From positions 9,220,813 to 9,284,812 of the forward strand of contig NC_064041.1 in the NCBI RefSeq assembly GCF_932526225.1: 64,000 nt of DNA. The letters run 5' to 3'. This DNA is from Nematostella vectensis (taxonomy: Eukaryota > Cnidaria > Anthozoa > Actiniaria > Edwardsiidae). Positions 53,670-62,841 of this stretch are shown in pieces. A program made the position numbers and the translations under genes. Within the stretch, counting starts at the first letter, position 1; each line of letters begins with the position of its first letter. The notes below the pieces were generated by a model that worked only from the letters and a program-made list of their open reading frames with translations, was not told the origin of the DNA and did no database searches.

Positions 53670-54360
53670 TGAAACTATGGCGGGTCCTGAGTGGACATTT
53701 GTGGCTAGTCCTGAGGGTAAAAAAACTGTTATAGAGAAAGTGACTGTTGTGCTGGTTCTGGACGGGTTCCAAATTGGGCAGGGGTTTTAAACAAAGAAGA
53801 TGGGTTTTTGTCACCACCACCAAGAGGTCCTTGGTCAGCATTTTATTCTCCCTATCAGGATGCACGATCTCAGACCGTGGCAGCGTCGTAGTGTGACAAA
53901 CGTGGAGAGACACGTCCATGGGCTGGCTTTTCAGGATCTAGCCCCGAGGGCTATCAAACACGAGAGGTTGAAGGCTGTGGTCTCTGCGTGGTACACGTTT
54001 TACGGGCAAGGCGGGACCGTCGGACACAAGTGTGGGGTGTACGAAAGACGTCTACTAGGCGCTCTTGGCATACCCTGTCTAAACCTCGAAAAGTACTACG
54101 CTACTACCGGTCCCTGGATTCAGGGGGTCAGTTTAGCGCAGAGATTGTTGAAGCGGATTGTGGTCGCCACGCTAAGCATTTAGTCGATCCCCATTGCCCA
54201 CGGGTCGAGGCCTTTTACTTTTATGCGCTGAGTGTGCGATAAGAGTAAAGAACTAAAGACCCAACGGCTGTGCGCCGCATTGTTTGTAAAACTGACTCTT
54301 GTCTGGACAGTATCGTGATTTCCGAGGTTTGGAAGCGTGACAGTGGTTGTAAAAAAGACT
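53600..54360 (+). pseudogene. Polinton rightward nuclease-fold-like protein (P2), broken
   Basis: Pieces: MAGPEWTFVASPEGKK..DGFQIGQGF with a TAA; then 53800-54183 with YERRLLGALGIPCLNLEKY; then, in a shifted frame, DCGRHAKHLVDPHCPRVEA. The shared TAA and frameshift match P1. AATAAA signals near 54364-54380 end the gene and face the converging signal of the next gene. Confidence 0.5.
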
Positions 54361-54425
54361 GTAAATAAAAAGGGAAATAAAAACAGACAATGAAGAGTGT
54401 GGTTTGTGATTGTTTTATTGCGTTT

Positions 54426-54989
54426 CTAAAAAGTAGTCCATCTTCTTGGGGTTGAGGTTAACTGTTTCAGTGTCTTAAGTCGACGTGGGTTTGGTCGTCG
54501 TGGCGGGTAGTTTGGTGGTGTGGGTATAGTTCGTGATCGAGGGGTTTCCTGCGGTGGAGGGAGTTGTTTTCTCTTAGTGGGTAGTGGGATCTTTGCCGGT
54601 GAGTGTGATGGTAGAGTCGGCAGCGATTGTGGTCGGGGGGTCTCGTGAGGTGGTGTAGGTGCGCTAGCAAGAGTGTTGATGATCTCCCCCTCGACAGTGT
54701 TGCTGACGGTGGGGCTTCCTGATATTGTTTGCTCTGCCAATGTTAAAAACTCTCGGTGGAGTCGTTGGTATTCCCGTAGTCTGATATCCTGTGGGAGGGT
54801 GTGGTCATCCTGTGTGGCTGACATTTTTTTGGCGAGTTGTGACATGGTTCCGTATTGTGGTGGTGACTCTATACGATTTTTGACTTTTAGGCTGTCCAAG
54901 ATAGGGGTCATGTCTTCGGGAATCAGTACACATCGCCGTGCCTTGTTGTAGTATTCATCGCTTGACTGGCGTTGCCTACGCGCTGGCAT
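54426..54989 (-). CDS. Proline-rich PX-like Polinton protein (P2), intact
   Basis: 187 codons from ATG at 54987-54989. The N-terminal 95 residues look folded: RRCVLIPEDMTPILDSLKV, ESPPQYGTMSQLAKKMSAT, IRLREYQRLHREFLTLAEQ. The rest is Pro/Arg/Thr-rich and disordered. A VLxP-start, small helical region with xLYNxxLxRYLxL-like helix is common to a Polinton/adintovirus protein of unknown role; the match is from memory and weak. Convergent with the rightward gene, with AATAAA on both sides. The P1 copy is dead. Confidence 0.5.
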   Translation of the reverse strand: MPARRQRQSSDEYYNKARRCVLIPEDMTPILDSLKVKNRIESPPQYGTMSQLAKKMSATQDDHTLPQDIRLREYQRLHREFLTLAEQTISGSPTVSNTVEGEIINTLASAPTPPHETPRPQSLPTLPSHSPAKIPLPTKRKQLPPPQETPRSRTIPTPPNYPPRRPNPRRLKTLKQLTSTPRRWTTF

Positions 54990-55467
54990 GGTAGGACCTT
55001 TGGAATGGTGCTAGCTCTCGTGGGGATGATGCTTTTATACGCGTCCCCTCCCAACCACCAATTGTTTTTGATTTTTGATATGAGTTTTTGCAGGACAGGG
55101 GCCGCTGTTGAGCTTCCCAGGGCACCGATAAGGAGGGGATTGCCCAACCACCACGCTGTTTCATAATCCTTTACCGGGTGGCGGTCCCTAGAGAACGGTT
55201 GGCAATGTTTCCTAACCGGGCACGATGCGGCCTGAGTTTTTTGTAGTAGTAAGGCGAGAGCACAACATTTTCCTCAACAATATTGCGTGCGATCTCGTTT
55301 ACGCTGTTCACTTGTTCAGGGGTGGCGCCGGCCAGGAGGTGGCGTCTGAGCGGCGGTTTTGCGGTACGTACCATCTCGAGAAAAGGTGCGTTTCTAATTA
55401 AGCGGTCCTGGCAGCGGCGCGGACGCCTCCCGCTCTTACGGTTTCCTCTTTTCCCAGTAACCGGTAT
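54923..55467 (-). pseudogene. Basic pX/protein VI-like protein (P2), broken
   Basis: Same gene as 15792-16337, but the start is ATA, a TAA follows LGTATR, and a frameshift lies just after GGWAIP. Confidence 0.58.
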
Positions 55468-55611
55468 GGTGTGAATGAGGGTTGTGGCTAGCCAGCGGCG
55501 CTTTTTATATCATTTACCGCCTAATAAGTTCCCGAGCATGGGTAGGTGGTATTTTTATAGCATTCTGTCCTTTTATTATCTAAGCCATGGGGGTTGTGGA
55601 AGATGAGGCCG

Positions 55612-56239
55612 CTACGTTGCTGCCGTAGCCTCGCCACAGGCAGGTACAGTCGACAACGTGAGTTCTTTTTCATGGCTCTTTTCAATTCCCCCGACCCCTT
55701 CTGGGAGGCGCTCGGTGGCGTCCACATTTTTGTGGGCGGTCCATAGTTGCGAGTGCCCTGTGTCTTTCATAATTTTTAAAGATCCCCAGTTTGGAGTCAG
55801 GTGGTGCGACGGCGGGTGGTGCATTTGGTCGCCACCTCCCCATCAAGGTGTTCGGTGACGCATACACGGGACAAACGGCGGTACTTGCGTCGGGGTCTTC
55901 CTCTGCTACCATTGTTACGTAGTGGAGTGTATCCGAGGTTGCGAGGAGACATCGATAGGATGCTTGAAAAGAATTGAAAATCACTTCTGGCACAGCGTCG
56001 GGTACCGTGTACAGTGGAGTGCGAGAGTGAAGGAATGCTCGTCAGATTCGTACACCTGAGTGTTCGCGGTGGGGGGTTGTGCTAAATATTTCTTTGACGG
56101 TACCTGTAGCTGGCCTGCTGTTCAATGGCGTTATGGGGATAGGGGGTAGGTTTAGTTGTTCCCGCGGTTGTTCTACTCTGCTTGCGGGTGATGTGGTGGC
56201 GGTAATAGCGGACGTGCTGGTTTTTTCATAGGTACCCAT
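55612..56239 (-). pseudogene. Unknown Polinton protein (P2), frameshifted
   Basis: ATG at 56237-56239 (MGTYEKTSTSAITATTSP, Thr/Ser/Pro-rich). Then PEVIFNSFQASYRCLLATS and HYVTMVAEEDPDASTAVC in another frame, then DATERLPEGVGGIEKSHEK. Not recognised. Between the ATPase and pX-like genes. Confidence 0.45.
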
Positions 56240-56302
56240 CGCGCTCTAGCGCTGCCTGGGGGGCTGCCGTGGGGCACACAATGAAATCAATGTCTTCTAC
56301 AC

Positions 56303-56340
56303 GGGGGGGGGGGGGGGGTTGAAACCCCCCCCCCCCCCCG
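56303..56340. repeat. Poly-G / poly-C hairpin
   Basis: 16 G, TTGAAA, 15 C: a perfect homopolymer hairpin between two Polinton genes. Confidence 0.7.
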
Positions 56341-56471
56341 TGGGGCGTTCACCCCCCGACGTTTGTAGTAGTACTGGTATGGTAAGCGTCGTATTTTCCC
56401 TCGGATACGAATGTTAGACATTTTCAGGCGCTCTTTTCACGTACCGTTGGTACCCCTGAATGACGGTGTTC

Positions 56472-57159
56472 CTAGATGGTTGGGGTGTATTTATCCGTGA
56501 ACACGCAAATGTGATCCACGTCTTCCACTGGTACGTAGACGTAACTACGCTGGTCGCTAGGAAGTACGTGGGAGCGTAGTCGGCACTCCGGACGGGTATT
56601 TTTATGAAACTCGAAGAGGAGGTACCCGTAGGGGGCGCTCGTCGCCTGTCTGAAAGCATCCATGACAAAACCTACCCTACTGGGGAATGCCTGGGCAGCA
56701 AGGTTACGGCAGCCTAACTGATCTCGTGGGTTGTTAAAGACTACAATATAGTGGGCGTTTAACGAAATGGTGCGCGCTTCTTTTTGCGATGAAAACAAAT
56801 TTTGCAGAATCAGGATAGCAGTGATGTCATGGTGGTGGGATGTTTTGGTGAATATGTCGCTCATGCGATTTAGGTCGCCCATGAGGTCGTCAATGATGAG
56901 GACTCCAGGGTTTTATTGCGGTCCAAAGAGTTTTTCTATGGACTCGGGGAGCCCCCTATTTAGCACAACACCAAGTTTTTGTTTCAGGGCTTCCAGCAGA
57001 GGCTGGTGAGCGCCATAGCAATAGACTATTTTCTGGGGGTGTTCGGTCAAATGCTGTTTTATTCTGTTCTAGTAGGCTGTAAACAAAGTTGGTTTTTCCA
57101 GATTGGCTTGGTCCGGCGACGAGAATGCTACAGGGTGTGCGAAACCGTGTTTTATCCAT
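56472..57159 (-). pseudogene. ATP: FtsK/HerA-type DNA-packaging ATPase (P2), frameshifted
   Basis: ATG at 57157-57159. CSILVAGPSQSGKTNFVYS holds the Walker A motif. After a frame change and one in-frame stop near 56912, VLIIDDLMGDLNRMSDIF holds Walker B. ITAILILQNLFSSQKEART has the sensor-type QN, and the open tail runs to a TAG at 56472 (136 codons from 56882). This is the A32-like packaging enzyme of Polintons, which drives genome entry into capsids. Confidence 0.8.
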
Positions 57160-57273
57160 GATAGACCGCAAGGAATGGTTTAGACACGCAGTGTTTAAGG
57201 TTGCTTTACTCTCTTTCTGCTAATGGTTACAATTTTTTTCTTGCACCTCATTATCCTAGGCATAAACATTTGA

Positions 57274-57800
57274 TTACGTCTTTTTGTTTTTTTGGCATAC
57301 TGTTGCCAAGTGTAGCGGATGTAGTTTGTCCCCCCCTCTATGGTCGTAGGGCTTGTGCGCATCTGTGAATTGGGTGACTAACCGGTCGTTCATTTGCGGG
57401 TCGTTGGAGTAGAGTTCTACAATTCGGTACATAGGGATCCCCCTTGAGCGGCGATAGAGGTAAAAGAGACAATGGCGGTCTCTGATGTTAGGGCTTGGAC
57501 GCGACGATTGTTCTTCACGATAATATTGTGCTGGAGACAAAATTGTTGGATATCACCCCCATAAGTGTGGGGGGTTAAAAGCAAAACTGTCGAAAAACAA
57601 AAAATTGGTCAGGAGTCTCGTAGACACCCAGCCAATGCATACCAGGTTTATTGCTAGGGTCGGTGTTAACGATGTAGGCCGTGTCCCCAACGCTATTTTC
57701 TTTTTTACTTGCCCAGCTTGTCACTGGGCAGTACCCCTCCAAACACAGCCGCAAATGGCTCATCGTTGCACGCGACGTCCTCCAGCTCATCGGTGTACAT
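57274..57800 (-). pseudogene. PRO: Adenain-like cysteine protease (P2), frameshifted
   Basis: ATG at 57798-57800, only three bases past the capsid gene stop. The His block (NTDPSNKPGMHW) is present. The linker and the FFDSF region are shifted, and the Cys block is damaged (RDRHCLFYLYRRSRG). An intact C-terminal tail follows (MYRIVELYSNDPQMNDRLV). The TCGRHC cysteine motif is better kept in P1. Confidence 0.72.
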
Positions 57801-57803
57801 GGC

Positions 57804-59118
57804 TTAGAGGTTTGAGGTGAAGACGACTTGTCGATCCTTGTTAGTTTTCAAGCAATTGTCCCACACAGCTAGGACCAGCAAATACAAGTTTGAGGTGGTG
57901 GGCTGTTTGAACCGCAGCTGGAGGTCAGCTACCTTTTGCAGCGTTATGGCCCTCAGTGAGGTCGATGACCTAGATCGCATACCCGTTCTTAAATTCTTCC
58001 AGGGTAATGTCCACACCATCACCCACGAGGTCGCCAAGCACCGAATTGTGTAGGGAGCGGTACATGAGGGCGTCCCCTGGTGAGGTCGAGATAAGGGCTT
58101 CGCTGTATGGACGTTTTTCGCCCTTGACTCTCACCATGGTTTCGGCTTCCCGGTCGAGTGCGCCAAAATCAAAGGGGTTGTGCTGATAGCTGCCGAGAAG
58201 CGCGTTACCTGTGACTAGCCCAATGGTGAACCTTTTTGGGATTTTGTTTAAAAACAAGTCGAACTTTTGGAAGGTGTTCGACCCTATAGGGATAACCAGT
58301 GGCTGGATCGTGGTGCTCACGATCGGGTATTCGGCTGTGTACCCGGCGTTGAGTCCTCTCTCGATTTCCTGGCCGGTAGACACGGCTGGGTCGACGTGGT
58401 AGAAATTGAGGGCCAGGTCATGTATCTTTATTTTCTCGTCTTGGGCAGTTGACATCAGTGCAAATTTAGGCCCGCTTAGGAAGAATTCCAATTTGAGCTC
58501 TACATCAGGAATCAAATACCAGGTATCAAATACTGGAGAACAGGTCAGAGTGCACATTTCCAACAATACCCACGCCTTTGGTTGCACGTGCGGCGTTAGT
58601 TAGCGCTCCCCGTATTTTCAGTCCCTGGTTATCAGCTTCCGCCCCGCTTGTCGCATGGGTATTCATGTGCCCTGCGGTGTCCTTGTGCCACATGCTACCA
58701 GCCAGGTAGGTCTCGTGGGCGCTTTTCGAGAAGTTCAGTAGGGCTTGGAAATAGGCTTTGTAGGGATAACGGTCCCCCTGAGCCTCCACAAGCACACCAT
58801 TTACCCATACTTCACCTGTTTGAAAAGGCTCCCAACGGGATAGTTGACCAGACCGACTGATTGGTTGTTATCTATGTTGCTGTCGTTGGCCTTGGTGATT
58901 TTGACCATCATGGAAAGGAACGTCTTTTTCAGGTCGATGTTATTGGATGATGCCGAAATAATGAACGTGTATTATTCACCCTCCTGGGTTTTTGGGGGGT
59001 ACTTCAGGTATTTCCCATTGGCGGCTGTGACGTCGGTATCGGGTAAAGAAAATAAGTCTAATTCTCTGCCATAACCTATTTTGGAGGTTTTGTAAACAGT
59101 GGCTTCGGAGACGGCCAT
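57804..59118 (-). pseudogene. MCP: Major capsid protein, double jelly-roll (P2), frameshifted
   Basis: Start ATG at 59116-59118, stop TAA at 57804-57806; about 435 codons when frames are ignored, close to Polinton MCP length. Recognised blocks in order: RELDLFSLPDTDVTAAN; GEVWVNGVLVEAQGDRYPY and AYFQALLNFSKSAHETYLA; NVHSDLFSS; ELKLEFFLSGPKFALMS; ITL-type middle with IPKRFTIGLVTGNALLGSY and HNPFDFGAL; and a C-terminus with VADLQLRFKQPTT and DNCLKTNKDRQVVF. The (F/L)PKRxxxGxVxxxAxxGxxxxNPFxF block is a hallmark of this family. At least four frame changes make it non-functional. Confidence 0.85.
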
Positions 59119-59273
59119 GCTGCGGAGCTCCTGACAGTGTATGGTATTGATGTTGAATGGTGCCTGCCGGTTATAGCGGTGGCTTTTTATCTCTTTCTTC
59201 TTTTCTTGGTAGTAGACGGCCCAGTGGTTCCTGGTCTTTTGCGTGAGGGAGAGGGAGGTTGAATGCGGATAAG

Positions 59274-59727
59274 TTAGGGCTGGTAGGCAGTGCTCAAAGT
59301 ATTGCCAATCCCCCTTGGGGCACTCCCGCCACCTCCACCACCGCGCTGCGCTGGCATGGGTATCCCTAGGAATGGGGGTGAACCATTAAGCGCCAATGAC
59401 CATTGAACCCCACGGCCACCCTGGGTCACAGGAGCACCTCGAAAGACCCCGCGGCCACTTTGGGTGAGTTGAGAGCCACGGAATCTTCCCCTTCCTCCTT
59501 GTGTTACGGGCGCTCCCCGAAATCTTCCCTTTCCTTTCTGAGCTGGCCCTCCCTGAGCCATGTCTTCACGTAACTCCTTGGCTATATTCTCTTGCAACCC
59601 CAAGGCGACTTGCTTTAACCAGTTGAGTGCCTTCACCATCTCAGGTGTTGGAGGAGATGTCGTGTGCCCGGGTATGTACGTAGTAATGAGGTGCGAGGGC
59701 TCGGGGACCAACTTTTAAATAATACAG
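59274..59727 (-). CDS. Gly/Arg-rich repeat protein (P2), open
   Basis: About 145 codons. A short helical N-terminus (EMVKALNWLKQVALGLQ, AKELREDMAQGGPAQKG) is followed by four to five GGRG(R/V)FRG-type repeats spaced 11-12 residues, then a poly-Gly segment. The start is uncertain: no ATG at the expected place, and it may overlap the upstream gene's stop. Unlike P1, the repeats are in one frame. Confidence 0.5.
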
Positions 59728-60310
59728 TCACCTCTTTTGGGGCCTGATATGCAAGGCCACTTTTACAGCGCCCGATTGGAACTTGATGATGTTTCCACTA
59801 TCGTCGGAAATTTGAATTCTAAAAGTGTCGAGAAAAGAGAACCGTATTTTGAAATAGAAGGGGTTGAGAAAGTTTTCTTCGTGCATGTCACCATCGTCGG
59901 CTTTTGGTGTGAAGACCCGCATCAAGTTGCCAGAGTTGTCACCCCCGGGTACAACGCACCCTGTTGTGTGCCCCGAGTATAAATAGTAGTCTTCGAACGG
60001 TTTTCCTTTTGGGCCAGGCGCATTCTCAGTCGAGACAAACGAGGGAGAACGGCGCATTGGAACCATTCCATATAGTCGCAGACAGCATACTCCTGGTTTG
60101 CTTCTTCTGGTGACCCGTACCATGGTGGCATGCCAAACGTTGGAATACCCGGCAACAAGGACTCCTCATCGGGGTTCAACCACCGCAAAAATCGTGGCGA
60201 TACGCTGGCGTTTGTATCGTCGACGGCAAGGGCGGTGGAGCGTGTAGGTGGGTTGCGAGCGTAACCATAACTCGGCTTGTTGACGAGTTTTAACTCGTCT
60301 TTTGATACTT
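59728..60310 (-). pseudogene. Penton-like minor capsid protein (P2), N-terminus lost, one frameshift
   Basis: Upstream part SPRFLRWLNPDEESLLPG and GIPTFGMPPWYGSPEEANQ, a frame change at MEWF, then VPGGDNSGNLMRVFTP. It ends with DTFRIQISDDSGNIIKFQSG and ALHIRPQKR. The terminal F-x-I-x-I-x-D-xxG-xxIxFxxGxVxxxLHxR pattern is what I know from Polinton minor capsid (penton-like, single jelly-roll) proteins. The frame is cut by a stop near 60310 at repeat DNA. Confidence 0.6.
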
Positions 60311-60973
60311 AAAAGTATCAAAACATTAAGTATCAAAACATTAAGTATCAAAAACATCTAATTCAAGGTCTATATTCAAATCTAAGCTTTCAAATATGCA
60401 CCAGACTACACACTTATTTTTGTACATATTTTGTATATATTATAGTGGCATTTACTAATGTATCTATTTTAAGGGATTAACCTTGTTACAGCTTTCATGT
60501 AAAGAAGTTTTCTAACTTATGAAACTGCCGTAGTAAAATAAAGGTGAATCAATCAATCAACCTGTCCGTCTGTCTGCAATTAAGTGTCAAAACATTTAGT
60601 ATCAAAAACATCTAATTCAATGTCTATATTCAAATCTAAGCTTTCCTATATGCACCAGACTACCCACTAATTTTTGCATATATTTTGTTTATATTATAGT
60701 GGCATTTAATTATGTATCTATTTTAGGGTTTAACCTTGTTACGGCTTTCATGCAAAGAAGTTTTCGAACTTATAAAACTACCGCAGTAAAATAAAGGTGA
60801 ATCAATCAATCTGCCTGCCTGCATACAAACGTTTGACTATCTGGCCCGTAGCCTGTTTCTTTCTCTCTCTTTTTTTTTTTTTTCGAGTGACCATTTATGG
60901 ATACTTTCAGCAGCGGTGCGGTAGTTTGGTAGTGGGTTCCAGAGAATTGGATCACGACTGATCTTGAATTTTA
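60311..60973 (+). repeat. Two tandem retroelement-like 3' tails
   Basis: Two diverged copies of a 225-bp sequence, at 60335-60560 and 60590-60812. Each starts ag(t)atcaaaaacatctaatt and ends aaaataaaggtgaatcaatc, like a LINE or SINE 3' end. A ttaagtatcaaaaca triplet precedes the first copy, and a T-rich tract follows at 60860-60885. No gene seen. Confidence 0.58.
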
Positions 60974-61245
60974 TTACTTTGCGACCAGGACTATTGAATA
61001 GACGTCATTAGCCCAGGTTCCCCCGGTGCCATTATTGCAAGCAGATGAAGGGCCGTACTTGCTATAGGTCACGTGCGCGAGCGGACCGGTGAAGCACTGG
61101 GTACGGTACTGCATCGCGAAGACACTGTAATCTCGGCTGCTAGCGTAGTGAAAGCATCCCAAGAATGAATCAACCCCGCGTACTTGACCATCTATGGCAC
61201 GGTCATTTGTGTCTTTATAACACCCAAGATGCGCGCTAGTGAGCT
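60974..61245 (-). CDS. Gene E terminal exon: WSC-like module
   Basis: Has [34 protein letters not shown] and [18 protein letters not shown]. Acceptor tttctttag. Confidence 0.76.
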
Positions 61246-62838
61246 CTAAAGAAAAGTAGAAGTAAAAAGAAACAAAGTCGAGAAAATCTAAAAATCTAGA
61301 TAAGGGAAAATAAGTTGGTTACACCAATATGAAAAACATATTAGAGGGGATTTTAAAAATCATGTCTATAGACCTCATAAAATTCTTTAAAAACAAATGG
61401 GTTTCCCCTTGAACGGAGGTATTCGACCATTTATGGCACGGTCAATATGCGTACTAGTGTGCCCTAGTGAACCAGAGGAATTAAAATCATGTTCAGAAAA
61501 TTGGGCTGAGGGGGGAGGGGGTCTATAATGGGTGCACCACAATTTATATAAAAGAATTTTGACAATTTTTGCCTTTCTTTAAACTTCATACCATACTTAA
61601 AATACAAATGAACTTCACCGTGAACGGATGGCGTCTAGAGGTTACTCGTCTCAAGTGTTCCAGCATCAGGCAAATAAAGGGTAGGGGCAATAAGCAGGTC
61701 TTTATCACGTCTTTATTATTACATAGTTGCGCATCGAACTGATTTACTTTCTTGTCGATGTAACCCCTACCTGTACAACTTGTTCCTTTGCCGGTATACC
61801 CGGGCTTGCAAAGGCATGTGAAGGAGCCCGCGATGTTGCTGCAAGTGGCGTTTGCGTGACAGTTGTGACTTCCAGTAGAGCATTCGTCGATATCTGAGTG
61901 TTGATAACACTTTGCAGATTCAATCGTATGTGAAATTAATGTACACCTCTTTGAAACTCGCTAAATATTACCGAGACGTGGTAATGGTCAGACTTTCGCT
62001 AAGCATATATTTACAGAACGGCCTCAATTTCAGTTACCTTGGTATTTGTATCAAAGAGTATCGTTGCATACCTGTTTCACATGCGGCACCGGTGTATCCC
62101 TGCGGACACTCACATCTGTATCTTGGAGTCCCCTTTAACTCAACGCAGGTCATGTTGGCAGATGGACAAGGATTCGGGACACATATCTCCTAAAAAAAAA
62201 TAAAATAATGCGGTGTTCAACTCGAGCTTATGATTTCTGAAAAATTAACGCAAGGTGCTTTATCATTCATGAATTCCCTTTTTCTCATACAGTGATTGAC
62301 TTGATTCGAAGGGGCTTTGCGTAACTGTTATTTTTAGGAGTTAATGCCTCCTGTGCTCGATTGTTGCAGAAATACTTGTGTGTTGCAGTAACAAATTTCT
62401 TGGAATTTCAGCAAATCTTTACATTAGGGAAATATTCAGCTTTGGCGGACAGCAGTTTACACCTCCCGATATTCGCCCCTTTCTTGTATAAAAGGTTAAT
62501 TCTTAAGCAAATACAGTAAGAATCCTAAAGCTTATAAGTTTCTGTAACAACCACTTTACATCAAGCACGCATGAGGTTGTTTAGACATACATTGGGGCCG
62601 TAGTAGTCGAATCCTGGGAACTTTAGCAGATCTATAGGGAAGGATCCAGCTTTGGCAGACAGCAGTTCACAGCTCCCGAGATTCGCGCCTTTCTTATAGT
62701 TCACAGCACGACATGCTTGGTTCACATAGCACTTTACTTGACAGTTTTCCACTGATATGTCAGTTATATTCTGAAGGGTGTGGTTAAAGAGGGCATAGTC
62801 CTCTAGGGGAGAAGGAAAATGCATGTTGCGGCAGGAGT
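60974..62838 (-). CDS. Gene E: compact PAN-EGF-EGF-WSC-like gene
   Basis: Exons PAN 62591-62838, EGF1 62072-62189, cbEGF 61771-61893, WSC-like 60974-61245, stop TAA at 60974-60976. No stop codons or lost splice sites seen. Introns are short (0.1-0.5 kb). More diverged than A-C, with fewer EGF modules, and no MITEs in the introns. It may resemble the ancestral form. The N-terminal exon was not found; the sequence past 62838 shows no signal peptide I can support. Confidence 0.75.
61771..61893 (-). CDS. Gene E cbEGF exon
   Basis: [36 protein letters not shown]. Acceptor actcag, donor CAG|GTAGGG. Confidence 0.82.
62072..62189 (-). CDS. Gene E EGF1 exon
   Basis: [35 protein letters not shown]. 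Donor GTATGC. Confidence 0.82.
62400..62520 (-). pseudogene. Partial duplicate of the PAN exon in gene E intron
   Basis: Matches the centre of the PAN exon (tcagctttggcggacagcag and cgcccctttctt) with no full frame; it lies just 3' of the true PAN exon. Confidence 0.55.
62591..62838 (-). CDS. Gene E PAN/apple exon
   Basis: [19 protein letters not shown] and [17 protein letters not shown]. Donor AAT|GTATGT kept. Confidence 0.76.
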
Positions 62839-62841
62839 CTG

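Larger units (their letters stand above)
53027..60310 (-). mobile_element. Polinton/Maverick element P2, right end lost
   Basis: Starts with AGTAGTAAGGGGTGTG after CAGATA in the same LINE position as P1. It carries the full run of virion genes with frameshifts. PolB, promoter, subterminal region and right TIR are missing; homology stops near 60310 at a ttaagtatcaaaaca repeat. Confidence 0.86.

Noticed and set aside
56286-56345. Polinton G/C hairpin as a transcription terminator
   Set aside because: Intrinsic terminators are bacterial; this is eukaryotic DNA and no T-run follows.
13925-60310. A retroviral-type integrase in the Polintons
   Set aside because: No HHCC or DDE-type frame is seen in any copy; the stretch where it may lie is deleted or outside the window.
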